64,000 nt of DNA from Salinibacterium sp. NK8237 (GCF_015864955.1 NZ_JADYWE010000003.1:190862-254861), one strand, 5' to 3'; counted from the first letter of the stretch, positions 48,638 to 62,064 are shown. The notes: generated from the letters alone by a model not told the origin. A program made the numbers and translations.

Positions 48638-51129
48638 TGAAAATTCCCATGAGTTGGTTGCGGGAATTCGTTGAGATCCCGACAGATATCACCCACGAAC
48701 AGGTTCACGCCGCGCTCGTGAAGGTTGGCTTTGAAGAAGAAGACGTCCACGGTTTCGACATCTCTGGACCGGTCGTCGTTGGCCAGGTTCTTGAGTTCGT
48801 TGGTGAGCCCCAATCCAATGGCAAGACCATCAACTGGTGCCAGGTTGACGTTGGCGAGGCTGAGCCTCGCGGCATCGTGTGTGGCGCTCACAACTTCGTT
48901 GTCGGCGACAAGGTCGTAGTCACCCTTCCCGGCTCGGTCCTTCCTGGCCCGTTCCCGATTGCTGCGCGCAAGACGTATGGTCACGTGTCGGATGGCATGA
49001 TCGCGTCTACTCGCGAGCTCGGTCTCGGAGACGAACACGATGGCATCCTCGTGCTGTCCACGCTGGGCCTTGACCCCGAGGTGGGCACGAGCGCGATTGA
49101 GCTGCTCGGCCTCGATGACTTCGCGGTCGAAATCAACGTGACACCCGACCGTGGCTACGCCATGTCGTTGCGCGGAGTTGCACGCGAATACGCGCTCTCG
49201 ACGGGCGCAAAGTTCACCGATCCTGCCGACGCTCCCACGATCACTGAGGCGAGCGGATTCCCCGTGGTTATCGCTGACGACGCGCCCATTCGCGGTCGCG
49301 CCGGAGTGCGCGCGTTCGTCACGCGCGTCGTGCGGAACGTGGATGTGACCAAGCCAACACCCTCGTGGATGATCACGCGGTTGACGCTCGCCGGCATCCG
49401 CTCGATCTCGCTCACGGTCGACATCACGAACTACGTCATGCTCGAACTCGGGCAGCCGATTCACGCCTATGACCTCGACCGAGTGTCGGGCGGTTTGACG
49501 GTTCGTCGCGCGAAAGCGGGGGAGACTCTCACTACTCTCGACGACAAGTCGCGCACGCTCAACCCTGAAGACCTGCTCATCACTGACGATTCCGGCCCCA
49601 TCGGCTTGGCTGGCGTCATGGGCGGGGCGAGCACTGAGATTACGGATGCCTCCACCAACGTCCTGATCGAGGCAGCCAACTTCGAGCCCATTTCGATCGC
49701 CCGCACTGCTCGCCGCCACAAGCTCGGCAGCGAAGCATCACGTCGTTTCGAGCGTGGCGTTGACCCGTTGGTCGCTCCTGCGGCGGCTGCGCGCGTCGTT
49801 GAGCTTCTCGTGGAGCTGGGTGGCGGCACCGTCGATACTTTGGGCAGCAATCTTCTGGCCGAGCACACGCCAGATGCTGTTGATCTGCCCGAGGGGTATG
49901 CCGAAGGCCTTATCGGTGTTCGGTACTCGGCTGATGAGATTACCGACTCTCTGCAGGCGATTGGCGCCGATGTGGCTGTGACTGACACTGGTTGGAGCGT
50001 CACCCCGCCAAGCTGGCGTCCCGACCTTGGTGACAAGACCACTCTCGTCGAAGAAGTTGCCCGCATCGTGGGCTACGACCGTATTCCGGCTGTTCTGCCG
50101 GTGGCCCCTCCTGGCCGCGGGCTCACTCGCGCCCAGCGCCTGCGACGCACCGTCTCTAACAGCCTCGCGGCATCCGGCCTCACCGAGGTCTTGGCCTACC
50201 CGTTTATCTCTCAGCACTCGAACGATCTCTTTGGTTCGCCTGAAGCTGGGGGAGCGACCACGATCAAACTCGCGAACGCCTTGGACCCGGATGCCGCAAC
50301 CCTGCGTCGTTCGTTGCTACCTGGCCTCGCGGCGATCGCGCACCGCAATGTCTCTCGTGGACTCACGGACCTCGCTCTCTTCGAGGTCGGAACAGTATTC
50401 CTGCCCGAAGCAGGCCACCGCTACGGAAGCACCTCGTTGCCGCTCGGCTATGAGCTGCCCAGCGACGCCGCTCTCGCCGAACTGCGCTCGAGCATCCCGG
50501 AACAACCGTGGCACGTTGCCGCGCTGTTTCTCGGTGATGCCGTCACGCGCCAGCCGGGGCAGCAAGCACTCTCGCGCGGGCTCGCGGATGCCCTCGCCAC
50601 AGTTCAGCACCTGGCAGCAACGCTCTCGGTCGAGATCGACGTCGTGGCAGGCAGCCACCAGGCAATGCACCCTGGTCGTACCGCGGAGCTTCGGGTGGGC
50701 GACCACACGGTTGGTTACGCCGGTGAGCTGTTGCCCGCCTTGGCACTCGAACTCGATTTGCCGCGCGTTGTTGCGGTGCTTGAGCTCGACCTCGCCGTGC
50801 TGATTGCGAGTGCTGCTGAAGATATCGCTGCGACGCCCATCATCTCTTACCCGGCCGCTACGCAAGACCTTTCGCTCGTGGTGCCCGCGACGGTGCCGGC
50901 TGGCGAGTTGCTGGCCATTATCCGCGAGGGCGCTGGCGAGCTATTGGAGAACGTGCGGCTCGTTGATGACTACCGTGGCACCGGCATCCCAGAGTCGCAC
51001 AAGTCACTGACCTTTGCGCTACGGTTCCGCGCTAGTGATCGCACGCTCACTCAGGCTGAGGCCACCGAAGCGAAGAATGCTGCGGTCGCCCTTGCTGGTG
51101 AACGCGTGGGCGCTGAGCTACGCGAGTAG
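48637..51129 (+). CDS. pheT: Phenylalanine--tRNA ligase beta subunit
   Basis: An 830-residue subunit: EMAP-like tRNA-binding domain (about residues 40-150), B3/B4 editing domain, B5 domain, inactive synthetase core, and C-terminal anticodon-binding FDX-ACB domain (SYPAATQDLSLVVPATVPAG to the end). Length is normal. Translationally coupled to pheS. A terminator follows 14 bp after the stop. Confidence 0.97.
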
Positions 51130-51143
51130 CTGTCTGTTAGACC

Positions 51144-51182
51144 GAAAGCCGGTTGTCCCTCGCAGAGCGGCAACCGGCTTTC
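51144..51182 (+). terminator. Intrinsic terminator after pheT
   Basis: GAAAGCCGGTTG ... CAACCGGCTTTC forms a perfect 12-bp stem with a 15-nt loop, 14 bp after the pheT stop. Confidence 0.85.
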
Positions 51183-51406
51183 TGCGTTTGTCGATTAGCC
51201 TGCCGCGCGCTCTGGGGACTACTCTATAAATGTGACCGACTTCCGCACTTGCAGCCAGCGATTCCCGCTGAGCTTTGTGGTGCCGTCTTCGCCGGTTCTC
51301 CGCGGGGCTGACGAGCGACGATAGGCGGAGTTTTGTCACGACCCACGAGGCCGTGTGATTCGCCGCCGCAAGTGTTCTCGATTCCGAACCCACTGAAGGT
51401 AATTCC
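51183..51406 (+). promoter_or_regulatory. Upstream region of the arginine operon
   Basis: 224 bp between the pheT terminator and argC. TATAAA at 51225-51230 is a candidate -10. I do not see a clear ARG box palindrome. GAAGGTAATTCC precedes the argC ATG as ribosome site. Confidence 0.4.
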
Positions 51407-52453
51407 ATGTCAATTTCGGTCGCTGTGGCCGGTGCCAGCGGTTATGCCGGTGGCGAGCTTCTTCGCCTGCTGTCCACCCATCCTGAGTTCGATGTCACGA
51501 CTGTGACGGCGTTTAGTAACGCCGGTCAGCGTCTCATCGATGTGCAACCGCATTTGCGGTCCCTCGCACACCTTGTTTTTCAACCGACCGAGCCCGAAGT
51601 GCTCGCCGGACACGATGTTGTTTTCTTTGCGTTGCCACACGGCAAGTCGGGCGCGTTGACGGCTGAACTCAGCCCCGACACTCTCGTCGTTGACTGTGGT
51701 GCCGATCACCGGCTCACCAGTGAAGACGACTGGGCTGCGTTCTACGGCGGCGAGTTCTACGGTGCCTGGGACTACGGGATGCCCGAACTGCTGCACGCCG
51801 CCGGGGGAACGCAACGTCAAGTTCTCGCCGGTTCGAAGCGTATTGCGGTGCCCGGGTGCAACGTGACAGCCATCACGCTGGGGCTAGCCCCCGGCATCCG
51901 TTCCGCGTTGATCGAGTCAGAAGATATCGTGGCCGTTCTCGCAGTCGGGCCTTCTGGCGCGGGCAAGAGCCTGAAGGTGAATCTGCTGGCGAGCGAAATG
52001 ATGGGCTCTGCTTCGGCGTATGCCGTTGGTGGCACTCATCGGCACACGCCGGAAATCGTGCAGAACTTGAAGGTCGCTGGCGCTGCATCGGTGACGGTGT
52101 CGTTCACCCCGGTTCTCGTGCCCATGTCACGCGGAATCCTGGCGACCTCCACTGCGAAGCTCGCTGACGGGGTCACGGCCGCACAGATTCGGCAAGCGTG
52201 GGAGACCGCGTATGCCGACGAACCATTCATTCACGTTTTGCCCGAGGGCCAGTTCCCTCGCACCGCTGATACGTTGGGCGCCAACACCGCCCTGATCGGG
52301 CTTGCCGTTGACGAAGCTGCGCGTCGCGTAGTCGTCGTCAGCGCGATCGACAATCTTGTAAAGGGCACCGCAGGCGCCGCGATTCAATCGACAAATATTG
52401 CGTTAGGCCTTGAGGAAACCCTCGGTCTGGCGCTGGACGGAGTAGCACCATGA
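51407..52453 (+). CDS. argC: N-acetyl-gamma-glutamyl-phosphate reductase
   Basis: A 348-residue NADPH-dependent reductase, third step of arginine synthesis. The Rossmann motif [14 protein letters not shown] starts at residue 9 and the catalytic Cys is in [13 protein letters not shown] near residue 150. GAAGG ribosome site. It overlaps argJ by 4 bp. First gene of the arg operon. Confidence 0.97.
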   Translation: MSISVAVAGASGYAGGELLRLLSTHPEFDVTTVTAFSNAGQRLIDVQPHLRSLAHLVFQPTEPEVLAGHDVVFFALPHGKSGALTAELSPDTLVVDCGADHRLTSEDDWAAFYGGEFYGAWDYGMPELLHAAGGTQRQVLAGSKRIAVPGCNVTAITLGLAPGIRSALIESEDIVAVLAVGPSGAGKSLKVNLLASEMMGSASAYAVGGTHRHTPEIVQNLKVAGAASVTVSFTPVLVPMSRGILATSTAKLADGVTAAQIRQAWETAYADEPFIHVLPEGQFPRTADTLGANTALIGLAVDEAARRVVVVSAIDNLVKGTAGAAIQSTNIALGLEETLGLALDGVAP

Positions 52454-53601
52454 GTGTCACATCAGCCGCAGGATTCGAAGCAGCCGGGGTCGAAGCCGGG
52501 CTCAAGGCGAGTGGTGGTCTCGATGTCGCCCTCGTCGTCAACCGCGGCCCACGCTTCGATGCAGCCGCCGTGTTCACGAGCAACCGTGCGCAGGCCCACC
52601 CCATCATCTGGTCCAAGCAGGTCATCGACGATGGCATCGCCACGGCGATCGCCCTCAACTCGGGCGGAGCCAACTGCTTCACGGGCCCACAGGGCTTTCA
52701 GGTAACGCACGCCACGGCAGAGCACGTCGCTGAAGCGCTCGGGTCATCGGCCGGCGACATCCTCGTGTGTTCGACCGGTCTTATTGGTGAACCGCTTCCG
52801 CAAGACAAAGTGCTCGCCGGAATGTCGGCAGCGGTCAGTGCGCTCAGTGCTGACGGCGGCACCGACGCTTCGCTCGCGATCATGACCACAGACAGCAAGC
52901 CCAAAACTACTGTCGCGACCGGCACCGGCTACACCGTCGGCGGCATGGCAAAAGGGGCAGGGATGCTCGCGCCAGGCCTCGCGACAATGCTCGTAGTCAT
53001 CACCACTGACGCCGCTGTCGCCTCCGCCGACCTTGACGCGGCGCTGCGGGAAGCCACTCGCGTGAGTTTCGACCGTCTCGATTCTGACGGCTGCATGTCG
53101 ACCAACGACCAGGTAACGCTGATGGCGTCGGGCGCCTCGGGCGTGACTCCGGATGCTGCCGAGTTTGCCGCGCTTGTCACGAGCGTGTGCAGCGATCTTG
53201 CCGAACAACTTCAGGGCGATGCTGAGGGCGCAAGCCATGACATCCGCATCGAAGTTGTGGGTGCAGTGAGCGAAGACGACGCTGTTGTGGTCGGCCGTTC
53301 GGTTGCTCGCAATAATCTCTTCAAGGCCGCGATCTTCGGCAACGATCCCAACTGGGGCCGCGTGCTGGCTGCAATCGGAACCACGGATGCAGCCTTCGAT
53401 CCCTACGCGGTCGATGTGTCGATGAACGGTGTGCGGGTCTGCCACGCGGGCGCCCCCGACCGTTCTCGCGACGAGGTGGATCTCACGGGCCGTGCTGTGC
53501 ACGTGCTGATCGATTTGGCCACCGGCGATGCCGAGGCCACCATTTTGACCAACGATCTCACGCACGATTATGTGCATGAGAATAGCGCGTACTCCAGCTG
53601 A
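52450..53601 (+). CDS. argJ: Bifunctional ornithine acetyltransferase/N-acetylglutamate synthase
   Basis: A 383-residue autoprocessing enzyme. [18 protein letters not shown] holds the Ala-Thr cleavage site whose Thr becomes the nucleophile; [16 protein letters not shown] is the second conserved block. It recycles the acetyl group from N-acetylornithine. Whether it is bifunctional cannot be told from sequence. Its stop overlaps argB by 1 bp. Confidence 0.96.
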   Translation: MSVTSAAGFEAAGVEAGLKASGGLDVALVVNRGPRFDAAAVFTSNRAQAHPIIWSKQVIDDGIATAIALNSGGANCFTGPQGFQVTHATAEHVAEALGSSAGDILVCSTGLIGEPLPQDKVLAGMSAAVSALSADGGTDASLAIMTTDSKPKTTVATGTGYTVGGMAKGAGMLAPGLATMLVVITTDAAVASADLDAALREATRVSFDRLDSDGCMSTNDQVTLMASGASGVTPDAAEFAALVTSVCSDLAEQLQGDAEGASHDIRIEVVGAVSEDDAVVVGRSVARNNLFKAAIFGNDPNWGRVLAAIGTTDAAFDPYAVDVSMNGVRVCHAGAPDRSRDEVDLTGRAVHVLIDLATGDAEATILTNDLTHDYVHENSAYSS

Positions 53602-54515
53602 TGCCGGCTTTTACCCACGGCGCTGAACACGAGCAGGCCATGACGAAGGCGGGAGTGCTTATTGAGGCGCTTCCGTGGTTGAAGCGTTTTCGTAACCGCA
53701 TCATTGTGGTGAAGTTTGGTGGCAACGCCATGATCAATGACGAGCTGAAGCGTGCGTTCGTCCAAGACATGGTCTATCTGCGTCTTGCTGGCGTTCGCCC
53801 CGTGATTGTTCACGGTGGCGGCCCCCAGATCACCAAGGAACTCAAGATTCGCGGTATCGAATCTGAGTTCCGTGCTGGCTACCGTGTGACGACAGAAGAG
53901 TCGATCGATGTGGTGCGCGATGTGCTCACCGACCAGGTCGGCGCTGAGCTGGTTGATCTCATCAACGAGCACGGAGATCTTGCTAACGGCATTGCCGGTC
54001 ACGAACATTCGCTGTTTATCGGTGAACGCATGATCAAAGAGATCGAGGGCAAGCGTGTTGACCTCGGGTTGGTCGGCAATGTCACCGAGGTTGATCCTCA
54101 GCGGGTGCTTGATGTCTTGGCGAGTGACAACATCCCTGTGGTGTCGACGCTGGCCCAAGAAGCGGGAGAGATTGCTGAAGATGCCTCTGGCCTGCTGAAC
54201 GTCAACGCGGATTCGGCGGCGGCAGCGCTAGCTATTGCGCTCGACGCTGCCAAGCTCGTCATCCTCACGGATGTTGCCGGTCTCTACAGCGATTGGCCCA
54301 ACCGTGAGTCGCTCGTCTCGATCATCAACACCGACGAACTGCGTGAGCTGCTGCCGAGTCTGGAGTCGGGCATGATCCCGAAGATGACAGCCTGCCTTGA
54401 AGCGGTGGATGCTGGCGTTCCGAAGGCCGCGATCATTGACGGTCGAGCCCCGCACTCGATCCTGCTCGAAGTATTCACGCAAGATGGAATTGGCACCGAG
54501 GTGGTACCCGCATGA
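53601..54515 (+). CDS. argB: Acetylglutamate kinase
   Basis: A 304-residue amino acid kinase. FGGNAMI near residue 37 and VIVHGGGPQIT near residue 70 bind phosphates; LNVNADSAAAALAIAL lies near residue 208. It is normally the arginine-feedback point of the pathway. ATG 53601 overlaps the argJ stop, and its end overlaps argD by 4 bp. Confidence 0.97.
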   Translation: MPAFTHGAEHEQAMTKAGVLIEALPWLKRFRNRIIVVKFGGNAMINDELKRAFVQDMVYLRLAGVRPVIVHGGGPQITKELKIRGIESEFRAGYRVTTEESIDVVRDVLTDQVGAELVDLINEHGDLANGIAGHEHSLFIGERMIKEIEGKRVDLGLVGNVTEVDPQRVLDVLASDNIPVVSTLAQEAGEIAEDASGLLNVNADSAAAALAIALDAAKLVILTDVAGLYSDWPNRESLVSIINTDELRELLPSLESGMIPKMTACLEAVDAGVPKAAIIDGRAPHSILLEVFTQDGIGTEVVPA

Positions 54516-55699
54516 CTTGGAAAGACGACTACGCCCACCGGATGATGAACACGTTCGGTGTACCGAAGGTGGAGTTCGTGAGTGGCGAAGGCTGCACAGT
54601 CTTCGATTCCGAGGGCAAGCGTTACCTCGACTTCTTGGCTGGCATTGCGGTCAATTCACTTGGCCACAACCACCCCGCGATTGTGGGCGCGCTCAGCCGT
54701 CAAGCCAATCTCCTGCACGTCTCGAACTTCTTCGCGACCGAACCACAGCTTGCGCTCGCGGAACGACTGCTGCGCATTTCGGGTGCCGGTGACGAGGGGC
54801 GCGTGTTCTTTGCGAACTCGGGCACAGAGGCAAACGAAGCTGCCGTCAAGCTCGCTCGCCTGACGGGGCGCCCGCGCATCCTGTCGTTGATGGATTCCTT
54901 CCATGGTCGGTCTATGGGGGCTCTCTCGATCACCGGCAAGGCATCGTTGCGCGAGCCATTTGAGCCGTTGCTTCCCAATGTCGAGCACATCGAGTCCACT
55001 ATTGAGGCCCTCGAAGCTGCAATCGGACCGGATGTCTCGGCCCTCATCGTCGAGCCAATCAAGGGAGAGGCGGGGGTGCACTCGCTGCCCGCCGGCTACC
55101 TCGAAGCGGCTCGTGAACTGACGACTCAGCACGGCGTGCTACTCATTATCGACGAGATCCAGACCGGAGCCGGACGCACGGGAGACTGGTTTGGCTTCCA
55201 AGAGAGCGGAATCGTTCCCGACGCCATCACTATGGCCAAGGGAATGGGCGGGGGAGTGCCGATTGGTGCGCTCGTGACGTTCGGGAAGGCATCCTCGCTG
55301 ATGCATCCCGGTCAACACGGCACTACTTTCGGTGGCAACCCACTCGTCTGTGCCGTTTCGGAAGCGGTCTTGGGCCAGATTGAGTCTGACGACCTCGTGG
55401 CAAATGCCGCTCAGCGCGGTGCCGAACTGCGCACCGCACTGGCCCGCATCGATTCCTCGTTGATCATTGAGCTTCGCGGTCGCGGACTCCTGATCGGCAT
55501 CGGACTTGCCGAGCCAGTCGCGCAAGAGATCGTGGCCACTGCGCTCGAGCACGGGCTGATTATCAATGCGCCCAATGCGTCGACGGTTCGCCTCGCTCCG
55601 CCCCTCATCATTGGCGATGCCGAAATCGCCGAATTCATTGACACGTTCAGCATGGTGCTGAACGAAGTGACCAACACAGCACCTACGGAGGCATCATGA
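54512..55699 (+). CDS. argD: Acetylornithine aminotransferase
   Basis: A 395-residue class III PLP aminotransferase. FFANSGTEANEAAVKLARL (near residue 105), LIIDEIQTGAGRTG (near residue 215), and the PLP Lys in TMAKGMGGGVPIGA (near residue 245). Overlaps argB and argF by 4 bp each. Confidence 0.97.
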   Translation: MTWKDDYAHRMMNTFGVPKVEFVSGEGCTVFDSEGKRYLDFLAGIAVNSLGHNHPAIVGALSRQANLLHVSNFFATEPQLALAERLLRISGAGDEGRVFFANSGTEANEAAVKLARLTGRPRILSLMDSFHGRSMGALSITGKASLREPFEPLLPNVEHIESTIEALEAAIGPDVSALIVEPIKGEAGVHSLPAGYLEAARELTTQHGVLLIIDEIQTGAGRTGDWFGFQESGIVPDAITMAKGMGGGVPIGALVTFGKASSLMHPGQHGTTFGGNPLVCAVSEAVLGQIESDDLVANAAQRGAELRTALARIDSSLIIELRGRGLLIGIGLAEPVAQEIVATALEHGLIINAPNASTVRLAPPLIIGDAEIAEFIDTFSMVLNEVTNTAPTEAS

Positions 55700-56622
55700 C
55701 CAGGCATTTTCTTCGCGACGATGACCTCAGCCCGGCTGAACAACTCGAGATTCTCGATCTCGCCGAAAAAGTAAAAGCTGATCGGTGGGGGCGAAAGCCG
55801 CTTGAGGGTCCGCAGACCGTTGCTGTGATCTTTGACAAGTCATCAACTCGCACTCGCGTCTCGTTCGCTGTGGGCATCGCAGACCTTGGCGGTTCGCCGC
55901 TCATCATCTCGACCGCCAACAGTCAGCTCGGCGGTAAGGAGACAGCCTCAGACACGGCTCGCGTTCTTGAACGCCAGGTCGCCGCCATTGTCTGGCGCAC
56001 CTACGGCCAGCAGGGTCTTATTGAGATGGCCCACGGAACCCAGGTTCCCGTGATCAACGCTCTCAGCGACGAGTTCCACCCGTGCCAGTTGCTCGCCGAC
56101 CTGCTCACGATTCGCGAGCACAAGGGCGAGCTCAAGGGCTTGACCGTCACGTTCCTCGGTGATGGTGCAGACAACATGGTGCACTCCTACCTGCTCGCTG
56201 GAGCCACCGCGGGAATGCACGTGCGCATCGCGTGCCCCGAAGATTACCTACCGCTGGCGGATGTCGTCGCTGACGCGGAGAAGATTGCGGCATCCACGGG
56301 TGGTTCGATTTCAATTCTCACCGACGCGGCTGAAGCCGTGACGGGTGCGGATGTTGTTGTCACCGACACGTGGGTGTCGATGGGCAAAGAAGACGAGAAG
56401 GCCGCTCGCGTGGCTTCTCTTGGTGCTTACAAGGTCGACACTGCGCTGATGGCGCTCGCAAAGCCTGACGCCATCTTCTTGCACTGCTTGCCTGCTGACC
56501 GCGGGTATGAGGTTGAGGCCGACGTGATCGATGGCCCGCAGAGTGTCATCTGGGATGAGGCGGAAAACCGCCTGCACGCCCAGAAGGCTCTCATGATTTG
56601 GTTGCTCGAACAGGCTGCCTAG
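55696..56622 (+). CDS. argF: Ornithine carbamoyltransferase
   Basis: A 308-residue transcarbamoylase. Carbamoyl-phosphate motif KSSTRTRVSFAVG near residue 53; ornithine site with HCLPADRG near residue 265; FHPCQLLADLLTI near residue 125. It makes citrulline. Coupled to argD; 67 bp separate it from argG, where argR stands in many actinobacteria. Confidence 0.97.
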   Translation: MTRHFLRDDDLSPAEQLEILDLAEKVKADRWGRKPLEGPQTVAVIFDKSSTRTRVSFAVGIADLGGSPLIISTANSQLGGKETASDTARVLERQVAAIVWRTYGQQGLIEMAHGTQVPVINALSDEFHPCQLLADLLTIREHKGELKGLTVTFLGDGADNMVHSYLLAGATAGMHVRIACPEDYLPLADVVADAEKIAASTGGSISILTDAAEAVTGADVVVTDTWVSMGKEDEKAARVASLGAYKVDTALMALAKPDAIFLHCLPADRGYEVEADVIDGPQSVIWDEAENRLHAQKALMIWLLEQAA

Positions 56623-56689
56623 TTTTTGGCGGCATGAAGCCGCCGTAGTAGTTCCCTAAACTGATTCACGACGTCAAGGAGAAAAACAT

Positions 56690-59328
<2,639 letters not shown>

Positions 59329-59330
59329 AC

Positions 59331-59918
59331 GTGTTCGAACTGCTCAGCAGGCCGGCAACTGAGGTTGCTCCGCTCTTGCTGGGTGCTGTCGTGCGCGTCG
59401 GTGAGGTCGCGGTGCGGCTCACCGAGGTCGAGGCGTACATGGGCGAAGTCGATCCTGGCTCGCACGCTTTTCGCGGGCCGGGCAAGCGCAATGCCGTCAT
59501 GTACGGCCCGCCCGGCCATCTCTATACCTATTTCACCTATGGGATGCACACGTGCGCGAATGTCGTGTGCATGCCCGAGGGCGTTGCCTCGGGGATTCTA
59601 CTGCGCGCGGGCGAAGTGATCGAGGGGATGGATGTCGCGGCCGAACGTCGCGCAACATCCAAGAAACCGGCCGACCTCGCAATGGGGCCCGCCCGCCTCG
59701 CGGTTGCGCTGGGCATTCGTTTGGATGACGCGGGAACCAACCTAGAGTCGGGTCGCGTTCGTCTGGAACTGTCGCAGTCGCGGTCTCCGTTCAGCATTGG
59801 TCCGCGCACGGGCGTCGCGGGTGCTGGCGGCACTGACGAGTATCCGTGGCGCTTCTGGATTCCGGGGGAGCCGAGCGTGTCCCCGTATCGCCCCGCAGTG
59901 AAGCGCAAGCGCAGCTAG
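59331..59918 (+). CDS. mpg: 3-methyladenine DNA glycosylase (AAG/MPG type)
   Basis: A 195-residue AAG-fold glycosylase that removes alkylated purines. VRLTEVEAYMGEVDPGSHA holds the catalytic Glu (about residue 29); GPPGHLYTYFTYGMHTCANVV, shortened here, is the base-binding core, and DLAMGPARLAVALGI the later block. The start is GTG 59331, 2 bp after argH. Presence after argH is common in actinobacteria and does not imply an arginine role. Confidence 0.94.
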   Translation: MFELLSRPATEVAPLLLGAVVRVGEVAVRLTEVEAYMGEVDPGSHAFRGPGKRNAVMYGPPGHLYTYFTYGMHTCANVVCMPEGVASGILLRAGEVIEGMDVAAERRATSKKPADLAMGPARLAVALGIRLDDAGTNLESGRVRLELSQSRSPFSIGPRTGVAGAGGTDEYPWRFWIPGEPSVSPYRPAVKRKRS

Positions 59919-60838
59919 TGGCCCGCTTCACACCGCTAGAGCAGCGGATTGATGAGTGGGCGCACCGGCGTCTTGACCGCGTTCGCGATGGCGGTCCGCA
60001 GCATCCGCACGGTAGTGGTCGGGTCCAACCACAGCGCCTCCGCACGTGGGCTATTGAGTTCACGGTGTTCGTGCTCAAGCAAGCCTGGGCCTGCGTGTTC
60101 GGGGGAGCACTACTCGCCGTTCTCGTGCTCACACGCCTCTGGTACCCAGAGTCGGCGGCTCTAGCCCGCAACGATTTTCTGGTGTTGGCTGCTCTCGCCA
60201 TCCAAGTTCTCATGGTGGTCTTCAAGCTGGAGACACTGCGCGAACTGCGGGTGATCATCCTGTTCCACATTGTGGGAACGGTGATGGAGATTTTCAAAAC
60301 GGATGCCGGATCGTGGACCTATGAGGGCGACGGCGTGCTGCATATCTTCGGCGTCCCGCTCTATAGCGGTTTCATGTATGCCGCAGTCGGTTCGTACATG
60401 GTGCGTGTGTTCCGGCTCTTCGAGCTTCGTTTTGATCGCTATCCGCGACGCTGGATCACGGCCATTCTGGCCACGCTGATCTACGTCAACTTTTTCAGCC
60501 ATCACTTCATCGTCGATGCCCGGTGGTTCCTGTTTGCGGCGATCGCAGTGGTCTGGTGGCGAACGGTGATGCACGTCAGAGTCTCGCGGGCGCGGTTCCG
60601 GATGCCGATTCTGGTCTCGTTCGTGCTGGTCGCGATATTCATTTGGATTGCCGAGAATGTGGCAACGTGGTCGAACGCGTGGGTATATCCCAATCAGTCG
60701 GAGGGTTGGGAGTTAGTCTCGATCGCCAAGCTCGGTTCGTGGCTGCTGCTCATGATCGTCTCGGTGGTCTTGGTGACGTGGGTTGAGAAACCACAGCCGC
60801 CGGAAGCGATCGCTGAGAACGCCACCGCGCAGTCGTAA
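59918..60838 (+). CDS. DUF817 family membrane protein
   Basis: A 306-residue membrane protein with about seven or eight hydrophobic helices. The blocks FKTDAGSWTYEGDGVLHIFGVPLYSGFMYAAVGSYM (here FKTDAGSWTYEGDGVL then GVPLYSGFMYAAVGSYM) and WIAENVATWSNAWVYPNQ match DUF817. Function unknown; conserved Asp, Tyr and Trp residues in loops suggest an enzymatic site. GTG 59918 overlaps the mpg stop (TAGTG), so it is coupled. Confidence 0.82.
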   Translation: MARFTPLEQRIDEWAHRRLDRVRDGGPQHPHGSGRVQPQRLRTWAIEFTVFVLKQAWACVFGGALLAVLVLTRLWYPESAALARNDFLVLAALAIQVLMVVFKLETLRELRVIILFHIVGTVMEIFKTDAGSWTYEGDGVLHIFGVPLYSGFMYAAVGSYMVRVFRLFELRFDRYPRRWITAILATLIYVNFFSHHFIVDARWFLFAAIAVVWWRTVMHVRVSRARFRMPILVSFVLVAIFIWIAENVATWSNAWVYPNQSEGWELVSIAKLGSWLLLMIVSVVLVTWVEKPQPPEAIAENATAQS

Positions 60839-60874
60839 CGCTAAGCCCACGCAGAGCACGTGTCGACGGGCTAC

Positions 60875-61429
60875 CTAGCGTCCGACAAGCAGGGCTGCGG
60901 TGCAGAGCCCGGCCCAGACGAGGCTCACGAGCGTGCCAATGATGAATCGTTCGCGGGCAGCCGCGTTCTCGAGTTCGGAGAAGCGACCGAGTCCTTTGAT
61001 GGCAACGATGACGGCGATCGCTCCGGGCTGCCACACCATGAAGGACGCGATGAACGCGAAGCGTTCGAGGTAACCGATCGTGGTTCCGCCGCGCAGAATC
61101 TCACGTTCGGGCAGGGGAGAGTCGGCGTCGATCACGAGGATGCCGCCATGTTCGCCGCGCGGCGCCGGATACGAGGCGAGCGAGAGCACGAGCGCCACGA
61201 GTGGGCTGCCCGCGAGAGTGGCTAGTGCGACGAGGGCGGCGCTGAGCAAAATGATTAGTTCCGAAGCATCACCGGGCAGAGGGTTTCCAGTGGAACCCAA
61301 GATGAGGGCGATACCGACAGGCAGTAGCGAGACGGTGGCGAGCCAATACTTTTCGGTGCGCGCGGCAATCATGGATGCGCCGATCGCTCCGATTGTGAGA
61401 ACGAGTACCGCGATCCACCAGCCGGTCAT
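60875..61429 (-). CDS. Membrane protein partner of the SatD-family gene
   Basis: A 184-residue protein with about five hydrophobic helices and a central hydrophilic loop (ASYPAPRGEHGGILVIDADS). ATG 61429 overlaps the stop of the upstream SatD-family gene (ATGA), so the two are translationally coupled. It resembles the membrane proteins often found beside SatD-like regulators. Function unknown. Confidence 0.78.
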   Translation of the reverse strand: MTGWWIAVLVLTIGAIGASMIAARTEKYWLATVSLLPVGIALILGSTGNPLPGDASELIILLSAALVALATLAGSPLVALVLSLASYPAPRGEHGGILVIDADSPLPEREILRGGTTIGYLERFAFIASFMVWQPGAIAVIVAIKGLGRFSELENAAARERFIIGTLVSLVWAGLCTAALLVGR

Positions 61430-62064
61430 GACGTGCCTTTCTCTGCGCTGAGCGCGTTGTCGGTTGCTACTCCACTGTGTGCTCTGTCGAGCAGGTTTGC
61501 AAGGGCGCGAACGGCCTCTTCTTCTGTGCGAAGCCCGGCGACGAGAGCCCGCTGGCTGGCAGATTGTGGGGAGATGCCGAGGCGCTCGGCCGCGTCGGCT
61601 TGTGTGATTCCGGTGCTGAGCAAGTCGTAGAGTTCCCAACCGTTGTCAGTGCGACGGTTGCGAAGCAGAATCAACAGCTCAAGAAGTGGCTCGATGTCGC
61701 GGGCGAGCTCGCTCTCGGGGTCGGACTCGACGGCGCATTTGGCTGGACTCTTCTTGGCGCGGTCGATGGCGTCTCTCGCGGCGAGAAAGGCAGGGCCACT
61801 GGTTGCACGCACGCTTGTTCCGAACGGCAGGGGCACTGCGCCGATACCGATTCCCACGCTCCACTGTTCGGTGCGGGTCAGTTCGAGGGTGATGTCGAGA
61901 GCAGCCTGTGCCGACGTGAGCAGCATTTGCGCTTCGTCTCCCGCGGTGCGTTCGGCGGGCAGGGCGAGGTCATCCGCGCGCTCGGTGTTGATGCGCTGCA
62001 GGGTCTGGGCTACGGCATCCGCGCTGCTGCGGCTGTTTCTTTGGTCCGCTGTGATCACAAACAT
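61426..62064 (-). CDS. SatD-family protein with C-terminal HTH
   Basis: A 212-residue protein. N-terminal MFVITADQRNSR and ERTAGDEAQMLL, then WSVGIGIGAVPLPFG, match the SatD family (a ferredoxin-like fold). A C-terminal HTH (TQADAAERLGISPQSASQRAL, shortened to TQADAAERLGISPQSASQR) resembles sigma-factor region 4 type helices. It may sense a nucleotide and regulate the coupled membrane protein; this is inference. TAGCCT lies 6 nt before the ATG, so the mRNA is probably leaderless. Confidence 0.82.
   Translation of the reverse strand: MFVITADQRNSRSSADAVAQTLQRINTERADDLALPAERTAGDEAQMLLTSAQAALDITLELTRTEQWSVGIGIGAVPLPFGTSVRATSGPAFLAARDAIDRAKKSPAKCAVESDPESELARDIEPLLELLILLRNRRTDNGWELYDLLSTGITQADAAERLGISPQSASQRALVAGLRTEEEAVRALANLLDRAHSGVATDNALSAEKGTS

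Noticed and set aside
59331..60838. Role for mpg and DUF817 in arginine metabolism because they follow argH
   Set aside because: Close spacing shows co-transcription at most; neither family has an arginine-related activity.
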